Origin: Cryobacterium cryoconiti
Lineage (GTDB): Bacteria > Actinomycetota > Actinomycetes > Actinomycetales > Microbacteriaceae
NCBI RefSeq assembly: GCF_004403065.1
Contig: NZ_SOHA01000034.1
Coordinates: forward strand, 1-64,000
DNA: 64,000 nucleotides
Direction of reading: 5' to 3'
Every line of letters begins with the position of its first letter. Position 1 is the first letter of the stretch. The position numbers and the translations under genes are program-made. This document shows positions 35,716-45,637 of the stretch, in pieces. A model generated the notes under the pieces. The model searched no databases, had not been told where the DNA came from, and worked only from the letters and a program-made list of their open reading frames with translations.

Positions 35716-35753
35716 ACCAGAATCAGTCGTGTTGCCAATTACACCATACCCCA
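35682..35753 (-). tRNA. tRNA-Gln (CTG anticodon)
   Basis: The 72-nt minus-strand gene starts TGGGGTATGGTG and ends GGTACCCCAG. The acceptor stem TGGGGTA pairs fully with TACCCCA, and the discriminator is G. The anticodon stem ACTGA/TCAGT encloses TTCTGGT, giving CTG. The T-arm has GGTTCGAGTCC. It is the integration site of the island. Confidence 0.95.
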
Positions 35754-35850
35754 CTGCCGTTCCGCAGAACGGGCCGACTCGTAACTCTAACCCACTCTGG
35801 GAGCCGGGACAAACTCAAAGCCAAATCGGCCGGTCATCGCCTCGTGTTCC

Positions 35851-35887
35851 GTCGCAGGGGAAGGCCCGTCGGGCCTGCCCCTGCGAC
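35851..35887 (-). terminator. Hairpin terminator of gltX
   Basis: A very stable hairpin pairs GTCGCAGGGG with CCCCTGCGAC and, inside it, AGGCCCG with CGGGCCT, separated by one mismatch. It lies 5 nt past the gltX stop codon. No U-tract follows. Confidence 0.75.
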
Positions 35888-35892
35888 AGGGA

Positions 35893-37413
35893 TCATTCGA
35901 GAGTGGTGGCCGCCAGGCGCGCGAGCCGCAGCACGGTCTCCGCCTTGCCGAGGATCTCCATCGACTCGAACAGCGGCGGCGAGATGCGCCGACCGGAGAC
36001 CGCGACCCGTAGAGGGCCGAAGGCCACACGCGGCTTCAGCGCGAGCCCGTCGATCAGGGTCTCGGTCAGCGTCGTGTGCACACGGTCGTGAGTCCATTCC
36101 GCTTCGGGAATGTCGAGCAGCGCGGCCGTGGACGCGGCCAGGATCTCGCGCGTGTTCTTCGGGAGCGAGGCCAGGGCATCCGGCTGGTAGACCAGGGAGC
36201 CGCCGCCGATGAACAGGAAGCCGAGCATGGCGGGCGCCTCGCCGAGCAGGGCGATGCGCTCCTGCACGAGCGGTGCGGCGGCCTCGAGGATGGCCTGCTG
36301 CACCTCGCTGAGCGGCTCGGTCAGATCACCGGCGGCCACCAGGTACGGGATGACCCGGGTGGCGAAGTCGGCGGGCTCGAGCAGCCGGATGTGGTCGCCG
36401 TTGAGCGACTCGGCCTTCTTGAGGTCGAAGCGGGCCGGGTTCGGCAGCACGTCGACAACGTCGAACGCGGCGATCATCTCGTCGATCGTGAACACGTCGC
36501 GGTCGCTGGAGAGCGACCAGCCGAGCAGCGAGAGGTAATTGACCAGACCCTCAGGCACGAAGCCGCGGGCGCGGTGGTGGAACAGGTTGGACTCGGGGTC
36601 ACGCTTGGAGAGCTTCTTGTTGCCCTCGCCCATCACGTAGGGCATGTGTCCGAAGCGCGGCACGAACGTGGCCAGTCCGATGTCGATCAGCGCGTGGTAC
36701 AGGGCGATCTGGCGCGGCGTGGAGGAGAGCAGGTCTTCGCCGCGGAGCACGTGGGTGACGCCCATCATGGCGTCGTCGACCGGGTTCACGAACGGGTACA
36801 GCGGATGCCCGTTGGGCCGCACCACGACGAAGTCGCTGAACGAGCCGGCCGGGAAGGTGATCTCGCCGCGAACCAGGTCGTCGAAGGAGATGTCCGTGTC
36901 GGGAACCTTGAGGCGGAGCGCCGGCGAGCGTCCCTCGGCGCGGAAGGCCGCCTTCTTCTCGTCGCTGAGGTCGCGCTCGAAGTTGTCGTAGCCGGCCTTG
37001 GGGTCACGGCCGAGGGCGACGTTGCGCACCTCGATCTCCTCGCCGGTGGCGAAGCTCTCGTAGATGTGACCAGACGCCTTGAGCTTCTCGATCACGTCAC
37101 GGTAGATGTCGTAACGCTCGGACTGGCGGTAGGGACCGTGCGGTCCGCCGACCTCGACGCCCTCGTCCCAGTCCAGGCGCAGCCAGCGCAACGCGGCGAG
37201 GAGTTGCACGAAGCTCTCCTCGGTGTCGCGGGCCGGGTCCGTGTCTTCGATCCGGAAGATGAACGTGCCGCCGGTGTGCCGGGCGTAGGCCCAGTTGAAG
37301 AGCGCCGTGCGGATCAGGCCGACGTGCGGCGTTCCGGTCGGCGAGGGGCAGAACCGAACGCGGACGTCGGTGCCGGTGGCGGTGGAAAACGGGTGCGCAA
37401 TTGTCTCAGACAT
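35893..37413 (-). CDS. gltX: Glutamyl-tRNA synthetase
   Basis: This 506-aa class I synthetase charges tRNA-Glu, and in organisms using GatCAB also tRNA-Gln. The HIGH-type motif is [11 protein letters not shown] (residues 23-33) and the KMSKS-type motif is KLSKR (267-271). [13 protein letters not shown] and [10 protein letters not shown] are further family blocks. The start is [13 protein letters not shown] lies very close upstream, and an adjacent GTG is an alternative. It sits next to tRNA-Gln and 11 nt after a LysR gene. Confidence 0.97.
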   Translation of the reverse strand: MSETIAHPFSTATGTDVRVRFCPSPTGTPHVGLIRTALFNWAYARHTGGTFIFRIEDTDPARDTEESFVQLLAALRWLRLDWDEGVEVGGPHGPYRQSERYDIYRDVIEKLKASGHIYESFATGEEIEVRNVALGRDPKAGYDNFERDLSDEKKAAFRAEGRSPALRLKVPDTDISFDDLVRGEITFPAGSFSDFVVVRPNGHPLYPFVNPVDDAMMGVTHVLRGEDLLSSTPRQIALYHALIDIGLATFVPRFGHMPYVMGEGNKKLSKRDPESNLFHHRARGFVPEGLVNYLSLLGWSLSSDRDVFTIDEMIAAFDVVDVLPNPARFDLKKAESLNGDHIRLLEPADFATRVIPYLVAAGDLTEPLSEVQQAILEAAAPLVQERIALLGEAPAMLGFLFIGGGSLVYQPDALASLPKNTREILAASTAALLDIPEAEWTHDRVHTTLTETLIDGLALKPRVAFGPLRVAVSGRRISPPLFESMEILGKAETVLRLARLAATTLE

Positions 37414-37424
37414 CACCTCCGATT

Positions 37425-38378
37425 CTAGTTGGCTGTCCGCGCAGGCGCGGGAGAAGAGTCCAGCGCCGCCAACCGGCGCAGGGTGGCGGCGATGGCGGGC
37501 ACGCCCGCGGCACCGGTCGCCGTGACCGCGTGCAGGGTGCGGTGGTCGCGGCCCCGGGTGGGACGGATGGCAACCAGCGGCTGCGCGCCCACGGAGTCAA
37601 GGGCGAGCGCGGGCAGCATGGCCACTCCGATGCCGGCCGCCACAAGCCCGATCACGGCAGCCGCGTTGTCGGTTTCGTAGGACACATTCGGTGTGAAGCC
37701 GCTGTGTCCGCAGATCTCCAGAAGGTGACCGCGGCACCGGGGACATCCGCCGATCCAGTTCTCCTCGGCCAGGTCGCCCAGGTCGACGGCCCCGTCTCCG
37801 GCCCGCGCGTGGCCCGCCGGAAGCACCAGCATCATCTCGTCGCGCTGGAGCCGGGTCACGACCAGCCCTTCCGCGCTGGCGCGATGCGGATCGACCCGAT
37901 CGCCGGGGTAGCTGAAGGTGATCGCCAGGTCGGCCTGGTTCTGCCGCACCAGGGCCACCGCTTCGGGCGGCTCTGCCTCGAGGTAGGTGACGCTGACTCC
38001 CGGATGGCGATGCTTCAGGTCGGCCAGCAGGCGGGGCACGATCGTCGCCGAGGCGGAGGGGAACGCCGCGATCCGTACCCGGCCGGCGCGCAGGCCCCGC
38101 AGTTCGGCGAGTTCCCCGGCGGCGGCGTCGAGGGCGCCGCTCACGGTGGCGGCGTGCCGGGCGAGCAGACGACCAGCCTCGGTGAGTCGCACACCGCGGC
38201 CGACACGTTCGATCACGGCCAGGCCGATGCGCCGTTCCAGCCGTTTGAGTTGCTGGCTGACGGCAGGCTGGCTGTAGCCGAGCGCGGCGGCCGCCGCCGT
38301 GATCGAGCCGTGGTCGGCGAGAGCCCCCACGACACGCAGCATGGTGGAATCGAGTTCGGGCGGGACGATGGTGGGCAC
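37425..38378 (-). CDS. LysR-family transcriptional regulator
   Basis: The 317-aa protein has the N-terminal LysR helix-turn-helix [28 protein letters not shown] (about 21-48) and a substrate-binding domain. CPRCRGH within the effector domain is a Cys-rich patch. It is divergent from a class V aminotransferase-like gene, with a LysR-type dyad between them, so that enzyme is the likely target. It runs into gltX with 11 nt between, probably by chance. Confidence 0.9.
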   Translation of the reverse strand: MPTIVPPELDSTMLRVVGALADHGSITAAAAALGYSQPAVSQQLKRLERRIGLAVIERVGRGVRLTEAGRLLARHAATVSGALDAAAGELAELRGLRAGRVRIAAFPSASATIVPRLLADLKHRHPGVSVTYLEAEPPEAVALVRQNQADLAITFSYPGDRVDPHRASAEGLVVTRLQRDEMMLVLPAGHARAGDGAVDLGDLAEENWIGGCPRCRGHLLEICGHSGFTPNVSYETDNAAAVIGLVAAGIGVAMLPALALDSVGAQPLVAIRPTRGRDHRTLHAVTATGAAGVPAIAATLRRLAALDSSPAPARTAN

Positions 38379-38383
38379 GCGTC

Positions 38384-38406
38384 AACCATAACGTGGGCTT
38401 ATGGTT
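38384..38406. promoter_or_regulatory. LysR-type dyad operator
   Basis: AACCATAA-N7-TTATGGTT is a perfect inverted repeat containing the T-N11-A LysR box. It starts 5 nt upstream of the LysR start codon and faces the aminotransferase-like gene 55 nt away. Confidence 0.75.
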
Positions 38407-38460
38407 TGCCTCAGCTACTGGCCATTGTTGAATGGATGCGGCCGATCGCATGCTGGATGG

Positions 38461-39603
38461 ATGACCCCGAGCGACTCCCCCGCACCCAGTTCGACGCTGC
38501 CGGCGCTGCCGGACGGACGGACCGCGCTGCCGGACCGAGTGCCGGCGCTGCCGGACCGGATCGGCGTGCGTTCGGCGCGCGAGCGGTTCCGCGGCGGCCG
38601 CGGCTACCTGGCCGCCTGCACGCTCGGGCTGCCGACTAAGGAGACGGAGGCGGCCCTGCGCGCGGATGCCGAGGCGTGGGGGTCCGGCCGGGCTTCGGCC
38701 GCGGGCTACGCAGCGGTGGTCGAGCGGGTTCGGCACGCGTATGCGGGGCTCGTCACGGTGCCGGCGAGCCGGGTCGCGATCGGGTCGCAGGCATCCGTGC
38801 TGGCCGGCCTCATTGCCGCGAGCGTGCCCGACGGTGCCGAGGTGCTCTGCGTCGACGGCGACTTCAGCTCGATGGTGTTCCCATTCCTCGCCCAGGCGCA
38901 CCGCGGGGTCACGCTGCGGAACCTGCCGCTGGGCGATTTGGCCGCGGGGATCACCGCCGAGACGTGGTTGGTGGCGTTCTCGCTCGTGCAGTCCGCCACC
39001 GGCGCCATCGCCGACACCGCGGGGATTGTGGCCGCCGCCCGTGCACATGGGAGCTTCACACTCTGCGACACGACGCAGGCCGCTGGGTGGATGCCGGTGG
39101 ACGCATCCGTCTTCTCCGCCACCATCTGCCACAGCTACAAGTGGCTCTGCGCCCCGCGTGGCGTGGCCTTCCTGACCGTGAACGAACGCCTGGCCGCCCT
39201 GCTGCACCCGGTGCAGGCAGGCTGGTATGCCGGCCGCGACCCGTGGGCATCCTGCTACGGACCGGACATGGACCTGGCTACCGACGCGCGCCGGTTCGAC
39301 GTCTCCCCGGCTTGGAATGCCTGGGTGGGCGCCGAGCCCGCATTGGACCTGTTCGGCCGGCTCGACCTGCACGCGGTGCGCGACCACGCGGTGGCTCTCG
39401 GCGACGCGCTTTGCGCCGGACGCGGGATCGCGCCGGCAGGCCAGGCGATTGTGACCTGGCCGGATGCCGGCGGCGGCGACCTCGAGCGCCTCACCCGGGC
39501 GGGACTCACCGCATCGGGCCGGGCCGGGCGGGTGCGCGTGGCCTTCCACCTGTGGAATGACGAGGACGACGTCGCCGACGCACTGCGCGCCCTCCGCCCA
39601 TAG
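38461..39603 (+). CDS. Class V aminotransferase-like PLP enzyme
   Basis: The 380-aa protein has the fold type I pattern of the NifS/kynureninase group: GSQASVLAGLIAASVPDGAEVL for cofactor phosphate, LCDTTQAAGWMPVDAS with the PLP-contact Asp, and Lys in CHSYKWLCAPRG as the Schiff-base residue. The reaction is not identifiable; desulfurase, lyase or transaminase are possible. The first 30 residues contain an imprecise LPALPDR repeat that is visible in DNA as GCGCTGCCGGACCG copies. A divergent LysR gene probably controls it. Confidence 0.82.
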   Translation: MTPSDSPAPSSTLPALPDGRTALPDRVPALPDRIGVRSARERFRGGRGYLAACTLGLPTKETEAALRADAEAWGSGRASAAGYAAVVERVRHAYAGLVTVPASRVAIGSQASVLAGLIAASVPDGAEVLCVDGDFSSMVFPFLAQAHRGVTLRNLPLGDLAAGITAETWLVAFSLVQSATGAIADTAGIVAAARAHGSFTLCDTTQAAGWMPVDASVFSATICHSYKWLCAPRGVAFLTVNERLAALLHPVQAGWYAGRDPWASCYGPDMDLATDARRFDVSPAWNAWVGAEPALDLFGRLDLHAVRDHAVALGDALCAGRGIAPAGQAIVTWPDAGGGDLERLTRAGLTASGRAGRVRVAFHLWNDEDDVADALRALRP

Positions 39604-39621
39604 CGAAGACGCCCCGGCGTC

Positions 39622-39708
39622 GAACCAATTCGACGGAGATTTAGGCTCGAACACCCGTTTTTGGCCCAAAAAAGGCTGTTTACGGGAAAATCTCCGTCGA
39701 ATTCGTTC
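39622..39708. repeat. Long imperfect palindrome B between convergent genes
   Basis: Outer arms 39622-39642 and 39688-39708 pair at 20 of 21 positions (core AATTCGACGGAGATTT). An inner CCCGT/ACGGG pair (39654-39658 with 39682-39686) extends the stem. It fills most of the 141-nt gap between two genes with facing 3' ends, so it may act as a bidirectional terminator. Its GGAGATTTTC core is shared with palindrome A at 8596-8664. Confidence 0.75.
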
Positions 39709-39744
39709 AGGCCCGCGGCCGCAGCGTGCGCCGGGGGAAGCCGC

Positions 39745-40455
39745 CTACTTCTTCGCGGCGGTGACGGCGGCGATGATCGCGCCGGCGAGGGCGGCCGAGG
39801 AGGCCGGGTTCTGGCCGGTGTAGAGATTGCGGTCGATCTCCATGTGCTCACCCCAGGGCTCGCCGGCGATGAAGTCGGCGCCCAACTCGACCAGACGGCT
39901 CTGCACGAGCCACGGCGCCTTGGGCGCCAGGCCGCCGAGGGTCTCCTCCTCGTCGGTGAAACCGGTCATGCGGTAGCCCGTGAAGGGCCAGCTGCCGTCG
40001 GAGCGCTTCGCAGCGAGCAGCGCGGCCGGGGCGTGGCAAAGCACGCCGAGAATCTTTCCGGAGTCGAGCGCCTCGGTCATGATGCGGCCGGACACGGCGT
40101 CGACGGCCAGGTCCTCCATCGGCGCGTGTCCGCCGGGGTAGAAGACGACGTCGTAGTCGGCGACCGTCACGTCGGCGATGTCCCGCGGCTCGTCGAGTTC
40201 GCTGCCGATCGTGTCGAGGTAGGCGACGATGACCTCGGCGCGGTCTTCTCCGCCGGCGGCCGCGGGAGCCAGGCTGCCGGCGTCGATGGTGGGGGCGACG
40301 CCCCCCGGCGTCGCGATGGTGATCGTCCAGCCGGCTTCGGTGAACAGGCGGTGCGGCTCGGCGAGCTCTTCGGCCCAGTAGCCGGTGGGGTGCAGGCTGC
40401 CGTCGTTGAGGGTCCAGTGGTCAGAAGCGCTGACGACGAAAAGTACGGAATTCAT
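39745..40455 (-). CDS. DJ-1/PfpI-family protein (Hsp31-like)
   Basis: The 236-aa protein has the nucleophile elbow VLCHAPAALL with Cys140-His141, and a conserved acidic residue in GYWAEELAEP near residue 29, plus FYPGGHAPMEDL. These features match Hsp31-like class I glutamine amidotransferase-fold proteins, known as glyoxalase III, deglycase or chaperone. It lies 47 nt downstream of a quinone-oxidoreductase-like gene, so the pair may handle reactive carbonyl compounds. Confidence 0.88.
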   Translation of the reverse strand: MNSVLFVVSASDHWTLNDGSLHPTGYWAEELAEPHRLFTEAGWTITIATPGGVAPTIDAGSLAPAAAGGEDRAEVIVAYLDTIGSELDEPRDIADVTVADYDVVFYPGGHAPMEDLAVDAVSGRIMTEALDSGKILGVLCHAPAALLAAKRSDGSWPFTGYRMTGFTDEEETLGGLAPKAPWLVQSRLVELGADFIAGEPWGEHMEIDRNLYTGQNPASSAALAGAIIAAVTAAKK

Positions 40456-40502
40456 GGGTTCTCCAGAGTGTGTGATCGAAAGAAATGGATGCTGTCGAAG
40501 AG

Positions 40503-41522
40503 TCAGACGTTCGTGCGCACGACCATCTTGCCGGTGTTCTCACCGCGCATGAGGCCGAGGAACGCGTCCACGGCGTTGTCGACGCCGTCGACGACGGTCT
40601 CATCGAAGACCACGTCGCCGGCGGCGAGCCAGCCCGCCATGTCGGCGGAGAACGCGGCGAAGTGCTCCACGTAGTTGCCCACGATGAAGCCCTTGAGGGT
40701 CAGCCCACGGCCGATCATGTTGGCCATGTTGCGCGGGCCGCCTGCCGCCTCGGTGTTGTTGTACACGGAGATGGCACCGCAGAGGGCGGCGCGTCCGCCG
40801 TCGTTGAAGCTGTCCAGCGCCGCCTCCAGGTGCTCCCCGCCGACGTTGTCGAAGTAGACGTCGATGCCGTCGGGTGCCGCCGCCGAGAGCTGTTCGCCGA
40901 TGTTGCCATCCCGGTAGTTGAAAGCGGCGTCGAAGCCGTACTTCTCGGTCAGGAGTGCGACCTTCTCAGCGGAGCCGGCGGAGCCCACCACGCGCTTCGC
41001 GCCCTTGAGCCGCGCGATCTGGCCGACCATGCTGCCCACGGCCCCGGCCGCGCCGGAGACGAAGACGGTGTCGCCTTCCTTGAGCCCGGCGACCTCGAGC
41101 AGTCCGACGTAGGCGGTGAGGGCGGTCATGCCCAGCACGCCGAGGTAGGCGGAGATCGGAACGCCCGGGAGCTCGGGCACGACCCGGAAGCCGGCGGCAT
41201 CCTCCTGAACGAGATCGCGCCAACCGAACTGGTGCACGACCACATCGCCCACGGCAACCGCGTCGGAGGCGGATGCGACGACGCGGCCGACGGCCCCGCC
41301 CGTCATCGTCTCGTTCAGCGCGTAGGGGGCGGAGTAGCTCTTCACGTCGTTCATCCGGCCGCGCATGTACGGGTCGACCGAGACGAAGTCGTTGGCGACG
41401 CGAACCTGGCCGGCTGCGAGCTCGGGCAGGTCGATGGTCACGGTGCGGAAGTCGGCATCCGTCGGCCAGCCGGCGGGGCGGGACACGAGTTGGATCTGAG
41501 TACTGGTGGTGGACGAGGCCAT
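40503..41522 (-). CDS. NADP-dependent oxidoreductase, zinc-free MDR family (CurA/leukotriene B4 dehydrogenase-like)
   Basis: The 339-aa enzyme has FVSVDPYMRGRM, TGGAVGRV, the nucleotide-binding FVSGAAGAVGSMVGQIARLKGA (about 154-175) and VYFDNVGGEHLEAAL. These mark the zinc-independent medium-chain reductases that reduce alpha,beta-unsaturated carbonyls with NADPH. AGAGGAG precedes the ATG. It is divergent from a TetR gene across 96 nt that includes the AT-rich TAATATATATTG, probably its promoter. Confidence 0.9.
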   Translation of the reverse strand: MASSTTSTQIQLVSRPAGWPTDADFRTVTIDLPELAAGQVRVANDFVSVDPYMRGRMNDVKSYSAPYALNETMTGGAVGRVVASASDAVAVGDVVVHQFGWRDLVQEDAAGFRVVPELPGVPISAYLGVLGMTALTAYVGLLEVAGLKEGDTVFVSGAAGAVGSMVGQIARLKGAKRVVGSAGSAEKVALLTEKYGFDAAFNYRDGNIGEQLSAAAPDGIDVYFDNVGGEHLEAALDSFNDGGRAALCGAISVYNNTEAAGGPRNMANMIGRGLTLKGFIVGNYVEHFAAFSADMAGWLAAGDVVFDETVVDGVDNAVDAFLGLMRGENTGKMVVRTNV

Positions 41523-41618
41523 GGTGGGCTCCTCTGCTTTTATGTAACGGATGGTCTAATATATATTGTGTACTGAGCGATCCACAAAACCACTCACAGG
41601 AAAATCGGAGGAACCGCC

Positions 41619-42227
41619 ATGGGCCGGCTGCAGAGCTTCGACCGCACAGCCGTCGTGCAGGCCGCCAGGGATCTCTTCTGGGACCGGGGTTTCGACTTGG
41701 TGTCGCTCGCCGGGCTCGAGGACGCGACGGGACTCAAGCGGTCCAGCATCTACCACGCCTTCGGCAGCAAGCGCGGCCTGTTCGATGCCGCCGTGGAGGA
41801 CTACCAGGTCACCGTCATCCGACCCCGGCTGCGCACTCTGACCGGAACCGGCATCGGTCGGACCACCCTGCTGGCGTACTTCGCCGAACTCCGATCGGCC
41901 GTCTCCGCGCTGCCGGAGGACTCCCCCCGGCGCGGCTGTCTGTTGGTGAATTGCGCCGCGGGTCTCGCCGGCCACGACGACCTGGCCCGGCAGGTGGTCG
42001 ATGACTATCGATCCGACCTGACGACCGCGCTGCAGGACGCCCTCCGCGCCGCCGATTCCGCGGCAGGCGAATCCGGGCCGGATCGTGCGCCCGAACGCGC
42101 CCGCACCCTCGCCTCACTGGGTTTGAGCGCCATGCTGATCACCCGGGTCAACGCGACCGAATCGGTGGCGCTGCTCGACACGGCGATGGACCAGATCCGC
42201 TCCTGGTTCCCCGAGGAACCCGCGTAG
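41619..42227 (+). CDS. TetR-family regulator
   Basis: The 202-aa protein has the TetR helix-turn-helix FDLVSLAGLEDATGLKRSSIYHAFGSKRGLFDAAV (about 25-60) and a helical C-terminal domain with a CLLVNCAAG motif as in YcdC/NemR-like regulators. GGAGG lies 7 nt before the ATG. It probably controls the divergent oxidoreductase and DJ-1 genes, responding to an electrophile. Confidence 0.9.
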   Translation: MGRLQSFDRTAVVQAARDLFWDRGFDLVSLAGLEDATGLKRSSIYHAFGSKRGLFDAAVEDYQVTVIRPRLRTLTGTGIGRTTLLAYFAELRSAVSALPEDSPRRGCLLVNCAAGLAGHDDLARQVVDDYRSDLTTALQDALRAADSAAGESGPDRAPERARTLASLGLSAMLITRVNATESVALLDTAMDQIRSWFPEEPA

Positions 42228-42288
42228 GTTCCCAGGGACTGTCCGGAGACACCCCGTCTACGGCCTCCCCGAACCCCCCGCCGGGCGA

Positions 42289-43053
42289 TCAGGCGCGGTG
42301 CACCGGGTTCGACAATACCCCGATGCCGGGGACCTCGATCTGCACGGTGTCCCCGTGCACGACAGACGCGGACCGGTCGGGAGCACCCGTCAGGATGACG
42401 TCGCCGGGCAACAGGGTGAAGACGCTGGAGACGAAGGAGATCATCTCGGCGACGGTGTGCTTCAACAGCGCCGCCGTGCCCTTCTGGAAGGCCTTCCCGT
42501 TGATCCGGGACTCGACGGTGAACGCGGTCCAGTCGTATTCGGTGTCGATGACCGGCCCGAGCGGGCAGAACGAGTCGAAGCTCTTGGCCCGGGTGAGCTG
42601 TCCGTCGCGTTCCAGCAGATCACGGGCGGTCACGTCGTTGGCGATGGTGAAGCCGAAGATGGCGTCTTCGGCGTCGGCGACCGACACATTCTTGGCGATC
42701 TTCCCGATCACGATTGCAAGTTCGCCCTCGACGTGCACGTTCGCCGACGACACCGGCAGCACGATGGCGTCGCCAGGGCCGACCACGGAGGTGTTCGGCT
42801 TGAGGAAGAACTGCGGCTCACCGTGTGCGGCGGCGGCCTGCTCGGCCTCGTCGGCGAAGTAGGACCACGCCATGCCCACGATCTTCGAGCGCGGGATCAC
42901 CGGGGCGAGCAGCTTCACGTCGCGCAGGGCTACGCGCTGCCCGGTGGTGTCGTAACCCGCGAACATCGGATCACCCTTGAGCACCACGATCTCGTCGTCG
43001 TCGATGATGCCGAATGCGATGAGCCCGTCGACGCTGAACCGCGCGATCTTCAC
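42289..43053 (-). CDS. Fumarylacetoacetate hydrolase family protein
   Basis: The 254-aa protein has the FAH metal site VEGELAIVIGK (about 108-118), NDVTARDLLERDGQ and AKSFDSFCPLGP, then TGAPDRSASVVHGDTVQIEVPGIG. The family includes acylpyruvate hydrolases and oxaloacetate decarboxylases. It overlaps ilvE by 4 nt (GTGA), and this location beside ilvE/gltX is conserved in related Actinobacteria. A metabolite-repair role is possible. The precise substrate is unknown. Confidence 0.9.
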   Translation of the reverse strand: MKIARFSVDGLIAFGIIDDDEIVVLKGDPMFAGYDTTGQRVALRDVKLLAPVIPRSKIVGMAWSYFADEAEQAAAAHGEPQFFLKPNTSVVGPGDAIVLPVSSANVHVEGELAIVIGKIAKNVSVADAEDAIFGFTIANDVTARDLLERDGQLTRAKSFDSFCPLGPVIDTEYDWTAFTVESRINGKAFQKGTAALLKHTVAEMISFVSSVFTLLPGDVILTGAPDRSASVVHGDTVQIEVPGIGVLSNPVHRA

Positions 43054-44195
43054 GCCCGTGCCGCCGGGGCATCGAGGCGGGTGAGCCAGCCGTGACGGTC
43101 AGGCAGCCGGCCGTACTGGATGTCGGTCAGTTCCTGGCGGAGCGCCATCGTGATCTCGCCCGCCGGGGCATCCGGGTCGCCGATGGAGAGGTTCGGGCCC
43201 TTGAGCTGCGAGATCGGGGTGACGACGGCGGCCGTGCCGCAGGCGAACACCTCCGTGATGGCACCGGATGCGACACCGTCCTGCCATTCGCCGAGGGTCA
43301 CGTCGCGCTCCTGGACGGTCAGGCCGCGGTCCCGGGCAAGCTGCAGGATGCTGTCGCGGGTGACGCCCTCGAGGATCGACCCGGTCAGGCGCGGGGTGAC
43401 GAGCGTGTCGGTGCCGTGCACGAAGAACACGTTCATGCCGCCAAGCTCGTCGATGCGGCTGCTGGTCTCCCCATCGAGGAAGAGCACCTGGGCGCAGCCG
43501 TTGTCGTAGGCCTGCATCTGGGGCAGCAGGCTGGCGGCGTAGTTGCCGCCGCACTTGGCCGCACCGGTGCCGCCACGGCCGGCGCGGGAGTATTCGGTGG
43601 AGAGCCAGATCTTGATCGGGGCCACCCCGTCGGCGAAGTAGGCGCCGGCGGGGCTGGCGATCACGTAGTAGCCCACCTGGTGGGCCGCCCGCACGCCGAG
43701 GAAGCTCTCGTTGGCGATCATGAAGGGGCGTAGATAGAGGCTGGTCTCCGGGGCGGAGGGCACCCAGTCGCCGTCGACGGCGACGAGCTGCCGGATCGAT
43801 TCGATGAAGTCAGCCTCGGAGAGTTCCGGCAGGGCCAGACGGCGGGCGGAACGCTGGAGCCGTTCGGCGTTCTTCTCCGGGCGGAAGGTCCAGATCGACC
43901 CGTCCGCGTGGCGGTACGCCTTCAGTCCCTCGAAGATCTCCTGACCGTAGTGCAGCACCGAGGAGGCCGGGTCGAGTTGCAGCGGTCCGTACGGCATGAC
44001 CCGTGCGTTGTGCCAACCCTCGTCGAGGGTCCAGTCGATGGCGACCATGTGGTCGGTGAACTTCTTGCCGAAGCCGGGGTCGGCGAGGATCTCCTCACGC
44101 TCGATCTCCGTACGGGCCGCGGTCGACGGGGTGAGGCTGAACTTCAGCGGGAAGGTGGTGGTGCCGGATGTCTCGTCTAACGCTGCCTGGCTCAT
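43050..44195 (-). CDS. ilvE: Branched-chain amino acid aminotransferase
   Basis: The 381-aa class IV PLP enzyme makes Leu, Ile and Val from their keto acids, using glutamate. [45 protein letters not shown] with the PLP Lys, and [10 protein letters not shown] are typical of the long BCAT form. Its ATG overlaps the leuB stop codon (ATGA), so leuB-ilvE-FAH is a coupled operon. Confidence 0.96.
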   Translation of the reverse strand: MSQAALDETSGTTTFPLKFSLTPSTAARTEIEREEILADPGFGKKFTDHMVAIDWTLDEGWHNARVMPYGPLQLDPASSVLHYGQEIFEGLKAYRHADGSIWTFRPEKNAERLQRSARRLALPELSEADFIESIRQLVAVDGDWVPSAPETSLYLRPFMIANESFLGVRAAHQVGYYVIASPAGAYFADGVAPIKIWLSTEYSRAGRGGTGAAKCGGNYAASLLPQMQAYDNGCAQVLFLDGETSSRIDELGGMNVFFVHGTDTLVTPRLTGSILEGVTRDSILQLARDRGLTVQERDVTLGEWQDGVASGAITEVFACGTAAVVTPISQLKGPNLSIGDPDAPAGEITMALRQELTDIQYGRLPDRHGWLTRLDAPAARA

Positions 44196-45265
44196 TGGAT
44201 TCCCTTGTCTGTCAGTCGAGTCACGATGGCATCGCCCACAGCACTGGTGCTCCGGGGGGTGCCGAGAGCCGCACGGGCCACGATGTCGGCGGTCACGGCG
44301 GCACTCACCCGGGCTGCGGCATCCGTCTGGCCGAGGTGCTCCAGGAGGAGCGCCACCGAGAGGATGGCCGCCGTGGGGTCAGCCAGTTGTTTGCCCGCGA
44401 TGTCCGGTGCCGATCCGTGTACCGGCTCGAACATGCTGGGGAACCTGCCCTCGGGGTTAATGTTCCCGGAGGCCGCAAGACCGATGCCGCCGCTGATTGC
44501 CGCCGCGAGATCGGTGAGGATGTCGCCGAAGAGGTTGTCCGTGACGATGACGTCAAATCTACTCGGATTCGAGACCAGGAAAATCGTGGCCGCGTCGACG
44601 TGCAGGTAGTCGACCGTCACATCGGGGTATTCGGCGGCGACGGCGATGACGATCCGCTGCCACAGGCTGCCGGCGAAGACGAGCACGTTGGTCTTGTGCA
44701 CGAGGGTGAGGTGGCGGCGCGGACGGGCCTGGGCTTTCGCGAACGCGTAGCGCACCACGCGCTCGACACCGAAGGCCGTGTTGACGGAGACCTCGTTGGC
44801 CACCTCGTGCGCGGTGCCCTGGCGGATCGCCCCGCCGTTGCCCACGTACGGGCCTTCCGTGCCCTCGCGCACGACGACGAAGTCGACGTTGCCCGGGGCC
44901 GCCAACGGGCTGGGCACGCCGGGGAAGAGCACGCTCGGGCGCAGATTCACGTAGTGGTCCAGCGAGAAGCGCAGCTTCAGCAGCAGACCGCGCTCGATGT
45001 TCGCGTCAGCGAGGCGCGGGTCCCCCGGCACCCCGCCGACGGCGCCCAGCAGGATGGCGTCGTGACCGGCGATCGCCGTGAGGTCCTCGTCGGTGAGCAC
45101 ATCACCGGTTTCCAGGAACCGAGCGGCGCCCAGGGAGAACCAGGTGGCGTCGAATGTGACGTCGTCGGCCACGGTCGCCGCTTCGAGCACTTTGACCGCT
45201 TCGGCGACGACCTCGGGGCCGATCCCGTCGCCGGGAATGACAGCGAGCTTGATGAGAGTGGACAT
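44192..45265 (-). CDS. leuB: 3-Isopropylmalate dehydrogenase
   Basis: The 357-aa enzyme oxidatively decarboxylates 3-isopropylmalate in leucine synthesis with NAD+. It has the N-terminus [31 protein letters not shown], the active-site Tyr in [35 protein letters not shown] and [14 protein letters not shown] chose MSTLIKL at 45265 for family length and a GGAG 4 nt upstream. Confidence 0.96.
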   Translation of the reverse strand: MSTLIKLAVIPGDGIGPEVVAEAVKVLEAATVADDVTFDATWFSLGAARFLETGDVLTDEDLTAIAGHDAILLGAVGGVPGDPRLADANIERGLLLKLRFSLDHYVNLRPSVLFPGVPSPLAAPGNVDFVVVREGTEGPYVGNGGAIRQGTAHEVANEVSVNTAFGVERVVRYAFAKAQARPRRHLTLVHKTNVLVFAGSLWQRIVIAVAAEYPDVTVDYLHVDAATIFLVSNPSRFDVIVTDNLFGDILTDLAAAISGGIGLAASGNINPEGRFPSMFEPVHGSAPDIAGKQLADPTAAILSVALLLEHLGQTDAAARVSAAVTADIVARAALGTPRSTSAVGDAIVTRLTDKGIQ

Positions 45266-45367
45266 TCGACTCCGTATGTCTGGAAGTTGGCTGTAGATAA
45301 ACCCTACTGCGACGGATCGAGTGTCTAAGCTGGACAATTCCTGACAACCAACAGAAAGCAGTCCCGC

Positions 45368-45619
45368 ATGAGTCTCGGATTGGGAATCTTCCTCCTCGTC
45401 GTCGGCGCCATCATGGTGTTTGCCCTGAACGTGACCGTCGAGTGGATGGACATCGAACTGGTCGGCTCCATCCTGATGGGCGCCGGTGCCGTCATCATGA
45501 TCATCGGCATCGTGCTGCTGACCCGCAAGCGCAGCAGCGTGACCACGACCCGCAGCGCCGTCGACCCGGCCAGCGGCGAGCAGATCACCTCGCAGAAGCG
45601 TTCCGTCGACGACATCTGA
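45368..45619 (+). CDS. DUF6458-like small membrane protein
   Basis: The 83-aa protein has two transmembrane helices (residues 3-23 and 30-52) and a hydrophilic tail with [11 protein letters not shown]. It matches a small actinobacterial family of unknown function. It is divergent from leuB and convergent with the MFS exporter. Confidence 0.8.
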   Translation: MSLGLGIFLLVVGAIMVFALNVTVEWMDIELVGSILMGAGAVIMIIGIVLLTRKRSSVTTTRSAVDPASGEQITSQKRSVDDI

Positions 45620-45637
45620 CTCGTCTCAGGTCGCCGT

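Noticed and set aside
36076-37428. Plus-strand open frame opposite gltX
   Set aside because: Antisense shadow; it has no ribosome site and no recognisable motifs.
41523-41618. TetR operator between the oxidoreductase and its divergent regulator
   Set aside because: GGAT...ATCC ends and a GGTCTA half-site are present, but the arms do not match well enough to call a dyad.
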